Shown here one piece after another: positions 11,033-21,310 of a DNA stretch of 64,000 bases. The stretch is taken from contig JBBMNZ010000035.1 of assembly GCA_037954325.1 (NCBI GenBank), positions 10,299,501 through 10,363,500 of the forward strand, written 5' to 3'. A model generated the notes under the pieces. The model had not been told where the DNA came from. It worked only from the letters and a program-made list of their open reading frames with translations, and did no database searches. The DNA is from Fistularia commersonii. Its lineage: Eukaryota; Chordata; Actinopteri; Syngnathiformes; Fistulariidae. The position numbers and the translations under genes are program-made. Every line of letters begins with the position of its first letter. Position 1 is the first letter of the stretch.

Positions 11033-11863
11033 TTGGGGTACAAACTATCATTTGCAAATCTGGTGTGTATCCCGCGGCCTGTTTAGCGTGGCGGTCCGCA
11101 GCATCATTCCCAAGTGCTTCGACAGTCAAGCTTGGAATGTCCTGAGGCAGGATGCTTTTGGCTAGACATTCAATCAATTCTTTATACGAAGTGGGGGTCC
11201 CTTTTGCTGCAACAAAACCATTTCTTTGCCACTGGACAAGGTCCAATACAGCAGTATGGACGGCGTAGGCTGAATCAGAGTAGATTGTCACTGCGGTTCC
11301 AGCAAAGGCTTCTAAGGCTAAACAGATGGCCAACACCTCTACCGCTTGTGCACAAGGTTTGTCCACCAAGAGCTGTGAGCAAATAAGAGTAAACTGGGAA
11401 GTGGTGTGTGGGGTGTACTCAACCACTGCTGCTTCTGCCTTGAGAGAGCCATCACAAGCCCTGAAGCAACATCCATCCATGAAGACCACATTTCCGTGGT
11501 CCAATGGGGTGGAGGTAAGGTCCGGTCTAGGTTTGTTCTCCACCTCAACCTGATATTGGCATTCTTGAGGTTGTCCATCCGCTGCCCATTGTCCGCCATA
11601 TTGATTCCCTCATGGTGGTACACTATGTGTGGTGCTGTAAGAGTCTTCAGGAGACAATTTTGTCGCAGGGAGGTCACTGTAAATGCAGATGAACAGATAT
11701 AGGCCGTAACTGAGTGGTCTGTCAAGACATGCAATGGGTGACCCATGACCAGATGGGCGGTTTTGTTAATCACAGCAGTCAAGCTGGCCGCAAAGCGAGT
11801 ACAGTTGGGCTGCCTCAATTCCATGGTATCTAGGGCTATGCTTACGCAGGCCAAGACACGCAA
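11000..11863 (-). pseudogene. ERV-A connection and RNase H domain remnant
   Basis: Blocks HVLTDHSVTAYI and VYHHEGINMADN mark the connection segment. Then VVFMDGCCFRACDGSLKAEAAV, AVEVLAICLALEAF and VTIYSDSAYAVH mark RNase H, with Asp, Glu and Asp catalytic positions visible, ending with ALGNDAADRHAKQAAGY. The domain is covered by two frames (11339-11863 and 10965-11543), so at least one frameshift separates the halves. Confidence 0.82.
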
Positions 11864-12790
11864 GTACCTCGTTCCTTTTGAAAGAGTATTCCATTCTCCG
11901 CTTGGGGAGACAGCGAGACATCCAAGTGGAAATCCAAAACATAGTCGGGCGATGCCAATGCTGCTGTTGAGGCCAATGCTTGTACCAGGGAGACGAAAGA
12001 AGTAGACTTCTCGTCATCCCTTTCTAGTCGAGCATTCAAGTTCTTCATGCCTGCTTTGCGGACCATTGCCCGCAATGGAGAGGTTTTGTCAACATAACAT
12101 GGGATGTAGGATCGGCTATATCCACACAATCCTAGGAAGGCCAACATATCCTTTACCACCACAGGTTTAGGGTGTTGCAGTGTCGCTGTTCGGAGACATT
12201 TCTGATCCCATGGGAGAGAACACTCTCCCTAGAAAGGTGACTACTCTCCAGCAACACTGTAGCTTTTTCTCGGATACCTTGTGCCCGCACTCCTATAATC
12301 TCAGCAGCTGCTGCAAAGTTGCTTGTAGGCGGGCTTCGGGGGTGGCGGCTGCTATTAGCAGATCATCTACATATTGCGCTAAAATGCAATCGGGGGGTAG
12401 AGAGAGCAATTCCAACTGTTTTCTAAGCACAATATTAAAAATACCTGCGCTGCAGTTGTGACCTTGGAGCATTCGGATATATTGCAACCGACAGCCCTTG
12501 TATGTGAATGGGAATTATTTACGGCATTCTGGAGACAGTGTTATGCAGAAGGCATTGGCCAGATCCACTACTGAATACCACTGTAGATGTGGGCCGAAAG
12601 GGGCTGGATCCGGAACCGATAAGACAGGAGTGGTTGTAACGTCATTAATAGCTCTAAGGTCATGTGCTATTCTATAGTCTGTCAAATTTGCCTTCAAAAC
12701 TGGCCTGAAGGGAGTGCTCCAGTCAGAAGTGGACGGTTTGATAACACCCGCATCCCATAGAAAAAGCAATGTCTCTTCCATTACTGAGTC
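11842..12790 (-). pseudogene. ERV-A reverse-transcriptase remnant
   Basis: The 12515-12781 frame holds the fingers and first palm block (DAGVIKPSTSDWSTPF, YRIAHDLRAIND, WYSVVDLANAFC). The 12293-12487 frame contains the catalytic box ILAQYVDDLLIAA. The 11842-12162 frame has FLGLCGYSRSYIP, characteristic of the thumb. The YVDD form and these blocks place it with gamma- or epsilon-type retroviruses. It is interrupted by frameshifts. Confidence 0.85.
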
Positions 12791-13328
12791 GGCGGCAGTT
12801 GGCCATGGGTATTGCTTACAATAGATTGTACCCTGATTGGGTCTACGTCTGCGCAGAACCCAACGTCAAAAGGGTCCCATCAACCACAGCCCCTCCGGGA
12901 CCGTTGCCAACATTTCTCCAGTTTTGTCATGGTCAGTCAGTTCTCTACCATGTTCTCGTGTCAATCTGAGGTGCTCTCACACAGCTCAGTTGGTAATTAG
13001 TTTCTTCAGGATGCAATATGTTTTGGTCGATGGCGAATATTGCATGTTGGGGATTTCGGCATTTTCCCAATCATTGGTATTTTGGAGTTTCTTTACCGTT
13101 GGTCCAAGTTCACACGCTTCATGGCCAGGGGCCAAGGCCAAAGACACATGAGGAAGGGAGGAGTCACTCATCATTTACCATGGGCGCTGGTCACTCGTTA
13201 ACTTGCAGGTGACTGCCACTCCTCCCTGTCCTACATATATGTTTCGAGAGGGTAAATCCCATTCCTCACCTTCTATTGATTGAAACTCGTCCGCACAGAC
13301 ATCATTGCCTTCTCTGTCATAATAGCGT

Positions 13329-13838
13329 TCAGTGGAGGGGGTCAGCTGGAGCGCGGTAGGGGGGCAGAGTTTCGAGCCACAGCCTCCATAATTGGAAGAC
13401 TGCTTCCACTCCTCTTCCTGGTTCAAGTTTCATCCAGTAGATGTCAGCCGGTGGGAGGTTTACTGGGGACATCAGGTAATGTCTGTGTGTTCTTAATGTT
13501 TGTCCACAGGGCACCCAATGTCCGTTTGGGAAAGTCACTGTTAACCTATCAGGTGAACATAAGATGGTCGCTCTGGATGCAATCAACAAGTCCCTCCAGA
13601 GGAGGGTTACAGGCGTTTTTGGAGAGTGCACAAAGGAGTGTCGGAGTTTCTGTCCAGCCAGGTCAATATCAAGTGGTTTAGTTAGCGGCAGATATTGCGG
13701 TGTCCCCGAGAAGCCTACCAATGAGATCGTCCGGCTAGAAAGGGTGCATTCTGGCAACGAAATGTTCAGGACGGAGTATGTGGCTCCAGTGTCTACCAGC
13801 CCACAGATGTTAAGTCCACTCAAGATCAATGGAAGCAT
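13329..13838 (-). pseudogene. ERV-A protease and pol linker
   Basis: The frame starts with a retropepsin signature, GLVDTGATYSVLN, containing the catalytic Asp-Thr-Gly. It continues through the flap and a LLWRDLL block that plays the role of the second conserved helix (normally GRDLL). It lies between the nucleocapsid remnant and reverse transcriptase as expected for gag-pro-pol. The frame ends before reverse transcriptase. Confidence 0.82.
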
Positions 13839-13863
13839 TGGCTCTGCCCATCCACTGCTTCCC

Positions 13864-14229
13864 TCATTCCTGAGGCACCTCTATTCCTGTTCCTCCCAGT
13901 TGTCTTGCCAATATTGACCTTGGGGGCGGGATTGCCACGGCGGTGGGATTCTCCCTTGGCTTCTTGCGTCTGCCGGAGCCTTTCCGGGGGGTCCAGGTGG
14001 TCCTTGGTTCTGGGCTTGTCCCATCAGGTGAAGTGGACACTCTCTTGACTAATGTGTCAGATCTCCACATAAGAAACACGCTTCTGGCGGCCATCCTCTT
14101 CCACGACCCCCTCCTCGTGGAACACTGAATCCTCCTCTTGCTGGTCCAGGATAACTGCCGTATGCTCTCCGTCTGCCCCCCATTTCGCAGACGGTCCCTT
14201 GGTAAACCGGTCCCTGCCACATTATACAC
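13864..14229 (-). pseudogene. ERV-A gag remnant (nucleocapsid only)
   Basis: In one minus-strand frame near 14045-14085 a CCHC zinc-knuckle pattern (CFLCGDLTH, stop, SREC) is visible, followed by a Pro/Gly/Arg-rich tail. A stop codon sits inside the knuckle. Only about 140 bp separate it from the LTR remnant, so matrix and capsid are deleted. The long open frame at 13864-14229 is an overlapping frame and does not itself show the zinc knuckle. Confidence 0.6.
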
Positions 14230-14365
14230 TCTTCTCTTTTTATCTTCTTTTCTTGTTTATTATTAATCGTTTTGGCTCGGGCCTCAGCTAACTGTAGTTT
14301 AAGGAGCTGAAGTCACAACTCCTTGGTCTCTCCTTGTTCTTTGTTTTTCTTCAATATGCGTTCTC

Positions 14366-14660
14366 CATCCTTCTCTATCTTTCTCCACTATCTCTGGGAC
14401 AGCACATCTCGTCCGTCTCACACTGATGTCTGAAATAAGAAGACAACAACTTGCCCTCCCTAACAGGTGTGACCTGAGAGAAGGAGGCCTTCTCCCCTAC
14501 AATCGCGAGCTGTTAACGTCACACTATGTCTGGCTCGCTCCCTGTAGGCATCGAACTCTCGCGTTGTTTGTCTGGGCTGCTGTTTGACTGGATTATATGT
14601 TGAGCAAAGCAAATGTAATGTCTACTTCATGAGGAAAGCAAGAGTGTTGATTTCTTCAAA
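14366..14660 (-). repeat. ERV-A 5' LTR remnant
   Basis: About 290 bp that match 2470-2752 closely, including the shared stretch aacaacttgccctccctaac. Only the outer (U3-like) part is kept; the R-U5 part seen at 2080-2470 is absent, which fits a deletion reaching from the LTR into gag. Confidence 0.7.
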
Positions 14661-15884
14661 TTCTATAATGATCATTTTTTAAGCTGAATTGATCCATGAT
14701 TGCTCAGTGTGACTAGAAATTGCTCTCTTTAAAAACTTCAAAGGCATTTCACCTGCCTTGTCTTGGGATGAAATAATTGTAGTAGTTCTAGCTAATCTCT
14801 TGAAGCCAGAGTTTGGATAACTAGATCCGTCAACACGACATGGTCAGGGTCACATCAGTAGAAGGACCAACAATCGAAGACTGACACTAAAAGCCTCCAA
14901 ATATTAATTTGTTGTTTTATCACTAACTTTCCCTCCCTCCTCTTAAATTATCAGATTATTGTGAATATAATTCTCAAGTACAAAAGTACTTGAGAATGTA
15001 ATGTAAATCTCAAGTACTTTTGTACTTGAGAATTACATTCAGCTTAAGTTTTTATACGTGAATCAAAGTACATTCTCCTGTGCATCTTTTTTCTTCTCCC
15101 TATTTGACTCCAGTAAATAATCTACAGTCAACTGGGCACACTGTGACAAATCTCTGCAAGCATTACAGATGCAATAGTGCTGGGATGTTAATAATCGAGC
15201 ACAAGTTAATGGTTGAGCTGAGGCTATGTTTTTTGAAAATAAATAAAAAAGATATAATCCTAGAGGAACAGGATCTCTCAGCATCAGTGGTCTTTTTATA
15301 CACTTTCCATTATCATAACTACCCATATTATTTCTGACATTTGCAGATTCTGCTTTTCACATGCTGAGGAAAAGGATGTCTTATCTTAGTGACTCTGACA
15401 CGTTACTTGTCAGCACAACCACTTCCTATTGACTCTTCACAGCCTGCATTTCACAGGCAAATGTGGTTAAGCATATGGTGCACCATCTAATAATTTCCAT
15501 GTGACCCCTGTTAAATCTTAATTTCAAGTAAACTGGTTCAAACTATTCAGTTTGTCTGCAAACTGGATAGTTTCATGTTAAGATTAATTTCAAATTGTCA
15601 AATGTCAAAACTATACATGATGCATTCTATTCTTTTCTATTGTATGTCACATTTATCTTTGCTGGCAAAATAACACATTTACTGCCAGCAAGCGATTTCT
15701 CGCTCGTAGTTGTACTTTTATACTTTCTCCCGTTTCCCATCTCTAGCTATCTTGCTTTGAAACCTTGCATGTGAGAAATACTATTTGTTTACAGCCACAG
15801 TTGGTGATCCTACTCCCTGACGACAGTTACTGCACTCATAGTCAGCACCACATCCAGCACCTCTTACCTCTTCTCACATATCTA

Positions 15885-15886
<2 letters not shown>
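14661..15886. other. No gene recognised; contains double palindrome
   Basis: AT-rich sequence without recognisable coding segments. The only structured item is the palindrome pair at 14966-15035, listed separately. Confidence 0.5.
14966..15035. repeat. Palindrome pair (two nested inverted repeats)
   Basis: 14970-14997 is a palindrome built on CTCAAGTAC-aaaa-GTACTTGAG. 15008-15032 is a second one built on CTCAAGTAC-tttt-GTACTTGAG. The two halves are also inverted copies of each other over roughly 39 bp, separated by a few bases. The whole can fold as one long hairpin or as two smaller ones. Confidence 0.9.
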
Positions 15887-15915
<29 letters not shown>

Positions 15916-16081
15916 CTTCTTCTTCTTCTTCTTCTTCTTCTTCTTCTTCTTCTTCTTCTTCTTCTTCTTCTTCTTCTTCTTCTTCTTCTTCTTCTTCTTC
16001 TTCTTCTTCTTCTTCTTCTTCTTCTTCTTCTTCTTCTTCTTCTTCTTCTTCTTCTTCTTCTTCTTCTTCTTCTTCTTCTTC
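15887..16081. repeat. (TTC)65 microsatellite
   Basis: 195 bp of uninterrupted TTC triplets (GAA on the other strand). It sits exactly where the AAG-type 3' tail of the minus-strand RTE LINE ends (compare short AAG tails near 385 and 52165), so it is an expanded LINE tail. Confidence 0.97.
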
Positions 16082-16343
16082 TGGCTTTTCCCGTCAGGGG
16101 TCGCCACAGCGAGTCAACTTTCTCCATCTAACCCTATTCTCTGTATCCTCCTCTCTCACACCAACTACCTTCATATCCTCTCTCACTATGTCCATAAATC
16201 TTCTCTTTGGTCTTCCCCAAGACCTCTTGCCTGGCAGCTCCAATTCCAGCATCCGTCTACCAATATATTCTCTGTCCCTCCTCTGTACATGACCGAACCA
16301 TCTCAGTCTGGCTTCTCTGACCTTCTCTCCAAAACATCTAACA

Positions 16344-16945
16344 CAGTGGTTCTTAACCTTGTTGGAGGTACTGAACCCCACCTGTTTTACATGCGCATTC
16401 ACCGAACCCTTCTTTATTGGATCGATGATCGTTTCGTTGATGGGTAGAAAGAACAGGCAGAGTAGCCTTTTCATCGAATCTGGCTCCCTTCACCTTGAAT
16501 TCAGCAAGCGCTATGTTCTTGTAGTTCCCATCTCCATCCAGCTGAAGGAAGCCTTCCCTTAGTTTTGCCGGTGCTGGACTAGAATTGCTCATCTTGTCTT
16601 TGCAAATCATGCAGTTAGGACATCGATTCCAATCACGTTCCGTCATACATGTGAATCCGTATTGTACGTATTCTTCCGACCGCTTTCTTTTTTTGCCCGA
16701 CATAATTAGTATGAAGGGATTAAAATATTAAGAAAGAAATCACATGACGTACCATCACGACACTCACAAGTCACTACAACTGAGCACGCCAAAATCCCTG
16801 CAGCACGGATAGGCCAAGCTATGTTGCGTGATCACCTGCAGCCAGTGATGTCATCACCAATGTGTGTCTTGACCTCCGCCGAACCCCTGAGACTGACTCA
16901 CCAAACCCCTGGGGTTTTCGATCGAACCCAGGTTAAGAACCACTG
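16344..16945 (-). mobile_element. hAT element, ZBED-type, non-autonomous (602 bp)
   Basis: Terminal inverted repeats CAGTGGTTCTTAACCT (16344) and AGGTTAAGAACCACTG (ending 16945) are flanked by an exact 8-bp duplication atctaaca (16336-16343 and 16946-16953), the hAT hallmark. The minus-strand frame 16353-16703 starts MSGKKRKRSEEYVQYGF and carries C-x2-C (CPNCMIC), matching the N-terminal BED-like part of ZBED5/SCAND3-type hAT transposases. The catalytic part is absent. It inserted into the RTE LINE. Confidence 0.95.
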
Positions 16946-17957
16946 ATCTAACATGTGCTGTTCCTCTGATAGACTCATTCCTGATCCTATCCATCCTGGT
17001 CACTCCCAAAGAGAACCTCAACATCTTCATCTCTGCAACCTCTAGTTCTGCCTGCTGTCTTTTGGTCATTGTAATGGTTTCTAGTCCATACATCATCGCT
17101 GGTCTCACCACTGTCTTGTACACCTTTCCTTTTATTCTGGCTGAAAGTCTTCTGTCACATAGTACCCCTGACACTTTTCTCCATCCATTCCAACCTGCTT
17201 GGACCAGTCTCTTCACCTCTTTTCCACACTCTCCGTTGCTCTGGATTGTTGACCCCAAGTACCTGAAATCCTCCAGCTTCTTGATCTCCACTCCCTGTAG
17301 CCTCACCGTTCCACCCGAGTTCCTCTCATTCACACACATATATTCTGTTTTGCTGCGATTAAACTTTCATTCCTCTCCTTTCCAGAGCATACCTCCACCT
17401 CTCTGGATTTTCCTCTACCTGTTGTCTGCAGATGACATTGTGATCTGTAGTGAGAGCAAACATCATGGTCCATGGAGATTCCTGTCTAACCTCATCTGTC
17501 AGCCTGTCCATCACCATTGCGAACAAGAAGGGGCTCAGAGCTGATCCCTGATAGAGTCCCACCTCCACCTTGAACTTCTCAAGGTTCACCTTGTTACCCC
17601 TACAGCACAGCGTACCAGTGTCTCACAGCTAGCATACATGTCCTGCACCAGTCTAACATACTTCTCTGCCACTCCAGACTTCCTCATACAATACCAGAGC
17701 TCCTCTCTTGGCACCCTGTCATATGCTTTTTCTAGGTCTACTAAAACACAATGCAACTCCCTCTGGCCTTCTCTGTACTTTTCTATTTGCATTCTCAATG
17801 CAAATACTGCATCTGAAGTACTCTTCCTAGGCATGAAGCCATACTGCTGTTCACAAATGCTGACTTCTGCTCTCAGTCTAGTTTCCACTACTCTTTCCCA
17901 TAACTTCATTGTATGTATCATCAACTTTATCCCTCTATAGTTGCCGCACTTCTGCAT
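16946..17957 (-). pseudogene. RTE reverse transcriptase and C-terminal region
   Basis: 17586-17957 holds NYRGIKLMIHTMKLWERV, QYGFMPRKSTSDAVF and VLVDLEKAYDRVPREELW (first catalytic Asp). 17359-17589 holds GSALSPFLFAMVMDRL, but the second catalytic box is scrambled by a small insertion. 16946-17339 holds the thumb and tail (LEDFRYLGSTIQ, MKMLRFSLGVTRMDRI). The remaining tail continues at 16094-16343 beyond the hAT insertion. Confidence 0.85.
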
Positions 17958-18308
17958 ATCCCCCTTATTCTTAAAATAGGCACCATCACACTTCGTCTCA
18001 ATTCTTCAGGCATTTTCCCACTCTCTAAGATCCTGTTGAATAATCGAGTCAGAAACTCAGACACTTCCTCACTTCCTCAGGTATATTATCAGGACCAACT
18101 GCCTTTCCACTCTTCATCCTCTTCAATGCCTTCCTCACTTCACTTTTACTTATCACTGCTACTTTATTGTCTACAATAGTCACCTCTTCTACCCTTGCCC
18201 CTCTTTCATTTCCACATTCATCAGCTCTTCAAAGTACTCTTTCCATCTTCCCATCACTCTTTTAGCATCTGTCAATACATTTCCTTCTCTATCCTTAATC
18301 ACCCGGAC

Positions 18309-19285
18309 CTATTGTACATCCTTTCCATCTTTATCGCTCAGTTTTGCCACACTGTATAGATCATTCTTACCCTCCTTACTATCCAACTGAGCACACAAGT
18401 CATTGTGCGCCCTTTGTTTTGCCTTTGCTACCTCTATCTTTACCTTTCGCCACATCTCCCTGAACTCCTGTCTGTTCTCTTCAGTCCTCTCAGTATCCCA
18501 CTTCTTCTTTGCTAACCTCTTTCTCTGTATACACTCCTGCATTTCCTCATTCCTCCACCAAGTCTCCTTATCTATTTTTCTTCCAGATGACACACCAAGT
18601 ACTCTTCTACCTATCTCCCTGATAACCCTAGCTGTAGTTGTCCAATCATCTGGAAGCTCACCCTGACCACCCAGACCCTTTCTCAACTCCTCCCTGAAAT
18701 CCATGCAACACTCCTCCCTTTTCAGCTTCCACCACTTTGTCCTGTGCTCTGCCTTTGTCCTCTTCATCTTCCTTGTCACCAGAGTCATCCTACAAACCAC
18801 CATCCTATGCTGTCTGGCTACACTCTCACCTACAACTAATTTGCAGTCACTGATCTCTTTCAGGTTACCTCGTCTATACAAGATGTAGTCTACCTGCGTG
18901 CTCCTACCGCCGCTCTTATAAGTTAACCTATGTTCCTGTTTTTTCTGGAAAAAGGTGTTCATTACATCCATTTCCATCCTTTTTGCAAAATCTACCAACA
19001 TCTGTCCCTCTGTATTCCTATCCTGGATACCAAATCTGTCCATCACTTCTTCATCCCCTCTATTGCCTTCACCAACATGTCCACTGAAGTCTGCACCACT
19101 TACCACTCTCATTTCTGGGAATATTCTGCATCACTTCATCTAACTCATTCCAGAACTTCTCCTTCTCTTCAGATTCACATCCCACCTGCGGGGCATAGCC
19201 ACTAACAACATTGAGCATCACACCTTCAATTTCCAATTTCAGACTCATAAGTCTATCTGACATTCTTTTCACCTCTAAGACGGTC
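18309..19285 (-). pseudogene. RTE endonuclease (C-terminal part) and linker
   Basis: 19069-19272 and 18309-19112 encode the AP-type endonuclease blocks LEIEGVMLNVVSGYAPQVG, GADFSGHVGEGN and STQVDYIL, followed by a basic linker up to KDGKDVQ. The block GADFSGH corresponds to GADFNRH in the sister copy at 50740, so the Asn after Asp-Phe is changed. The N-terminal part lies beyond the LTR element, around 20500-20740, with stops. Confidence 0.82.
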
Positions 19286-20498
19286 TGTCAGGGTCTCACA
19301 CCTGGGTTCAATTCGTAATCGGCGCCAGCTGCAGCAGTGGCTGCTAATAAAGATCCTTATAAAGGGCAGCGGCACGCTCTGCCTGGTGCCGGGGGATTGT
19401 GGTTGCCCAACAACCCTGACCACTGTGGAGCCCCACGACCGGACCCAGCTGTGGTTCCTGGACTTCCCCTTTGCCATGTTTATCCCCACAATGCCTGTCA
19501 TGACCGGACCCTGCGAGAGCCCCTCTGGACCTTCGGACCCTGTGAGAACCCCCTGGTGGACCACTGGACCCTGACCCTGCGAGAGCCCCCTTTGGACCCC
19601 AACCTGTGAGACCCCCTGGTGGACCACTGGACCCCGAGTGTGGACCGGGACCCCCTGTTGGACCACCGGACCCTGACTCTGAGATTCTGTCTTGACCCAG
19701 CCTTGTGTGACTCTTTCGCAGGGCCAGGGAATTCCCAGCGACACCCAACCTTCCGGTCTAGCTAAATAAAGCGCTTCAACCCTGATTTCAGCCTTGAAGG
19801 TGTGGTTCCCTGCCCGAGTGCGCCCCCGTGATAGAATCCACTGGCTGCCATGGACTCAGAACCACACCCACCCAAGCCGGGTCCGTGGGGCGCCAGGAGG
19901 TGCCCATTGGGGGGGGTACTGTCAGGGTCTCATGCCTGGGTTCAGTTCGTAATCGGCGCCAGCTGCAGCAGTGGCCGCTAATAAAGATCCCTATAAAGGG
20001 CAGCGGCATGCTCTGCCTGGCGCCGGGGGATTGTGGTTGTCCAACAACCCTGACCACTGTGGATCCCCATGACTGGACCTAGCTGTGGTTCCTGGACTTC
20101 CCTTTGCCATGTTTATCCCCACAACGCCGGTCACGACCGGACCACGACCCTGCGAGAACCCCATTGCGACCGGACCCAGCCGGCCGGTGTAACTTCGGAC
20201 CCCGACCCTGCGAGAGCCCCTCTGGACCTTCGACCCCCGAGTGTAGACCGGGACCACCGGACCCTGACTCTGCAAGAGCCCCCTCTGAACCTTCGGACCC
20301 TGACCCCGTGAGAGCCTGCCTTGACCCAGCCACCCTGCCTGGGGCCCGTCCTGGTGAGACCCAGCCTTGTGCGACTCTGTTGCGGGGCCAGGGAATTGCC
20401 AGCGACACCCAACCTGCCTGTCAACCTAAATAAAGCGCTCCAACCCTGATTTCAGCCTTGAAGGTGTGGTTCCCTGCCAGAGTCCACGACCTGTGACA
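19286..20498 (-). mobile_element. Miniature LTR element: two LTRs with 86-bp internal region
   Basis: LTR one is 19286-19833 and LTR two 19920-20498; both begin TGTCAGGGTCTCA, and the second ends TGTGACA. They share TATA-like (tataaagggcag) and AATAAA (aataaagcgc) signals in the plus direction. Between them are only 86 bp, containing a short ATG-led frame (MDSEPHPPKPG) and a G-rich polypurine-like run just before LTR two. Flanks CGGTC (19281-19285) and CGTTC (20499-20503) are a 5-bp duplication with one change. The internal order suggests transcription is on the plus strand, opposite to the host RTE. The strand given is that of the host LINE. Confidence 0.85.
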
Positions 20499-21134
20499 CG
20501 TTCCTAACAAACTCCTTCAAGATAACTCCTATTCCATTTCTCTTGTCTGTACCATAATAGTACAACTTAAAGCCTGCTTCTAGCCTTACTACCTTTCCAC
20601 CTGGTCTCGTGGACACACAGTATATCCACCTTTCTCTGCATCATGTCGACCAACTCTACCTTTTCTTGTCATAGTCCCTACTCTCAGTCCCAGGCTCTTT
20701 CCTCCTCTCTCTGCTTCAGAACACGTGTTCTTGTTCTTCGACCCACAGTAGCTCAATTTCCATCAGTACCAAAGGCAGTTGTTAACCCAGTCTGGGACTG
20801 ATCCGGTATGGTATAGTTTTGGTTGACTCGCATGTTTGGTTTTGCCAAAAGTTTTACACCGGATGCCCTTCTTGACGCAACCCTCTGCATTTATCCGGGC
20901 TTGGGACCGGCACAGGGAGATACTGCTCTGTGCCCCACCAAGGCAGGCTTGGAGAGACACAGGCCAGTGCCGCCCTGAGGCTGCATTATCTAACTTCTTT
21001 AGATCTCTCATATAAACCATATCCAAAAATCATCACAAAAACATGTTCTTGTTTCAACATCAAAGTTGGTCCAAAGTGACATTAGTCACTTGAGGTTTGC
21101 ATGGTTTATGTGTTTGCTAATACAGCTATAGATG

Positions 21135-21310
21135 AGATGAGAACAACTTTATTTATCCCGAAGGAAATTGTTGTGCCAGAGTTTCAAGTAAAAACATAAC
21201 GGTACTAGATAATAGTAGAAAGGAAGTAGAATAAGAAATACAATAAAATATAATTGTCTTAACTGTTAACTACAAAGATTTGAAGATTACCTGCTGCTGA
21301 GGGAAGATAG
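21135..21310 (-). mobile_element. L2-type LINE 3' end fragment
   Basis: The stretch beginning ttatttatcccgaaggaaat and running to gaagattacctgctgctgaggg matches the 3' part of the L2 insertion at 34985-35200 in the same orientation. Only the 3' UTR remains. Confidence 0.8.

Larger units (their letters stand above)
2080..14660 (-). mobile_element. Decayed endogenous retrovirus (ERV-A), gamma/epsilon-like, split by an L1
   Basis: On the minus strand the order is 5' LTR remnant (14366-14658), nucleocapsid (about 13940-14229), protease (13329-13838), reverse transcriptase (about 11842-12790), RNase H (about 11000-11863), integrase (10369-11032), env surface-subunit remnant (about 9480-10240), then env transmembrane remnant (about 2790-3228) and 3' LTR (about 2080-2755). 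The L1 at 3229-9472 interrupts env. Without the L1 the provirus is about 6.3 kb. Matrix and capsid appear deleted, since only about 140 bp separate the LTR remnant from nucleocapsid. All genes carry frameshifts or stops, so this is a non-functional fossil. Assignment to a gamma/epsilon-like retrovirus rests on the QYVDDLL box and the env transmembrane motif. Confidence 0.8.
16082..20985 (-). mobile_element. RTE-clade LINE, long copy with two nested insertions
   Basis: Read on the minus strand from about 20985, it has a 5' UTR (about 20985-20740), then endonuclease, linker, reverse transcriptase and 3' end, closing with the TTC tract at 15887-16081. A hAT element (16344-16945) and a miniature LTR element (19286-20498) split it. 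Without them the body is about 3.1 kb, near full length for RTE. The frame has several breaks. The plus-strand sister copy at 49960-52180 aligns by eye over the same blocks. Confidence 0.9.

Noticed and set aside
15765..16292. Long serine-rich frame and, on the other strand, poly-lysine and poly-arginine frames
   Set aside because: All are by-products of the 65-unit TTC tract and have no flanking domain.
19253..20433. Several overlapping Gly/Pro/Arg-rich frames on both strands
   Set aside because: GC-rich LTR sequence of the miniature element reads open in many frames; none has a domain.
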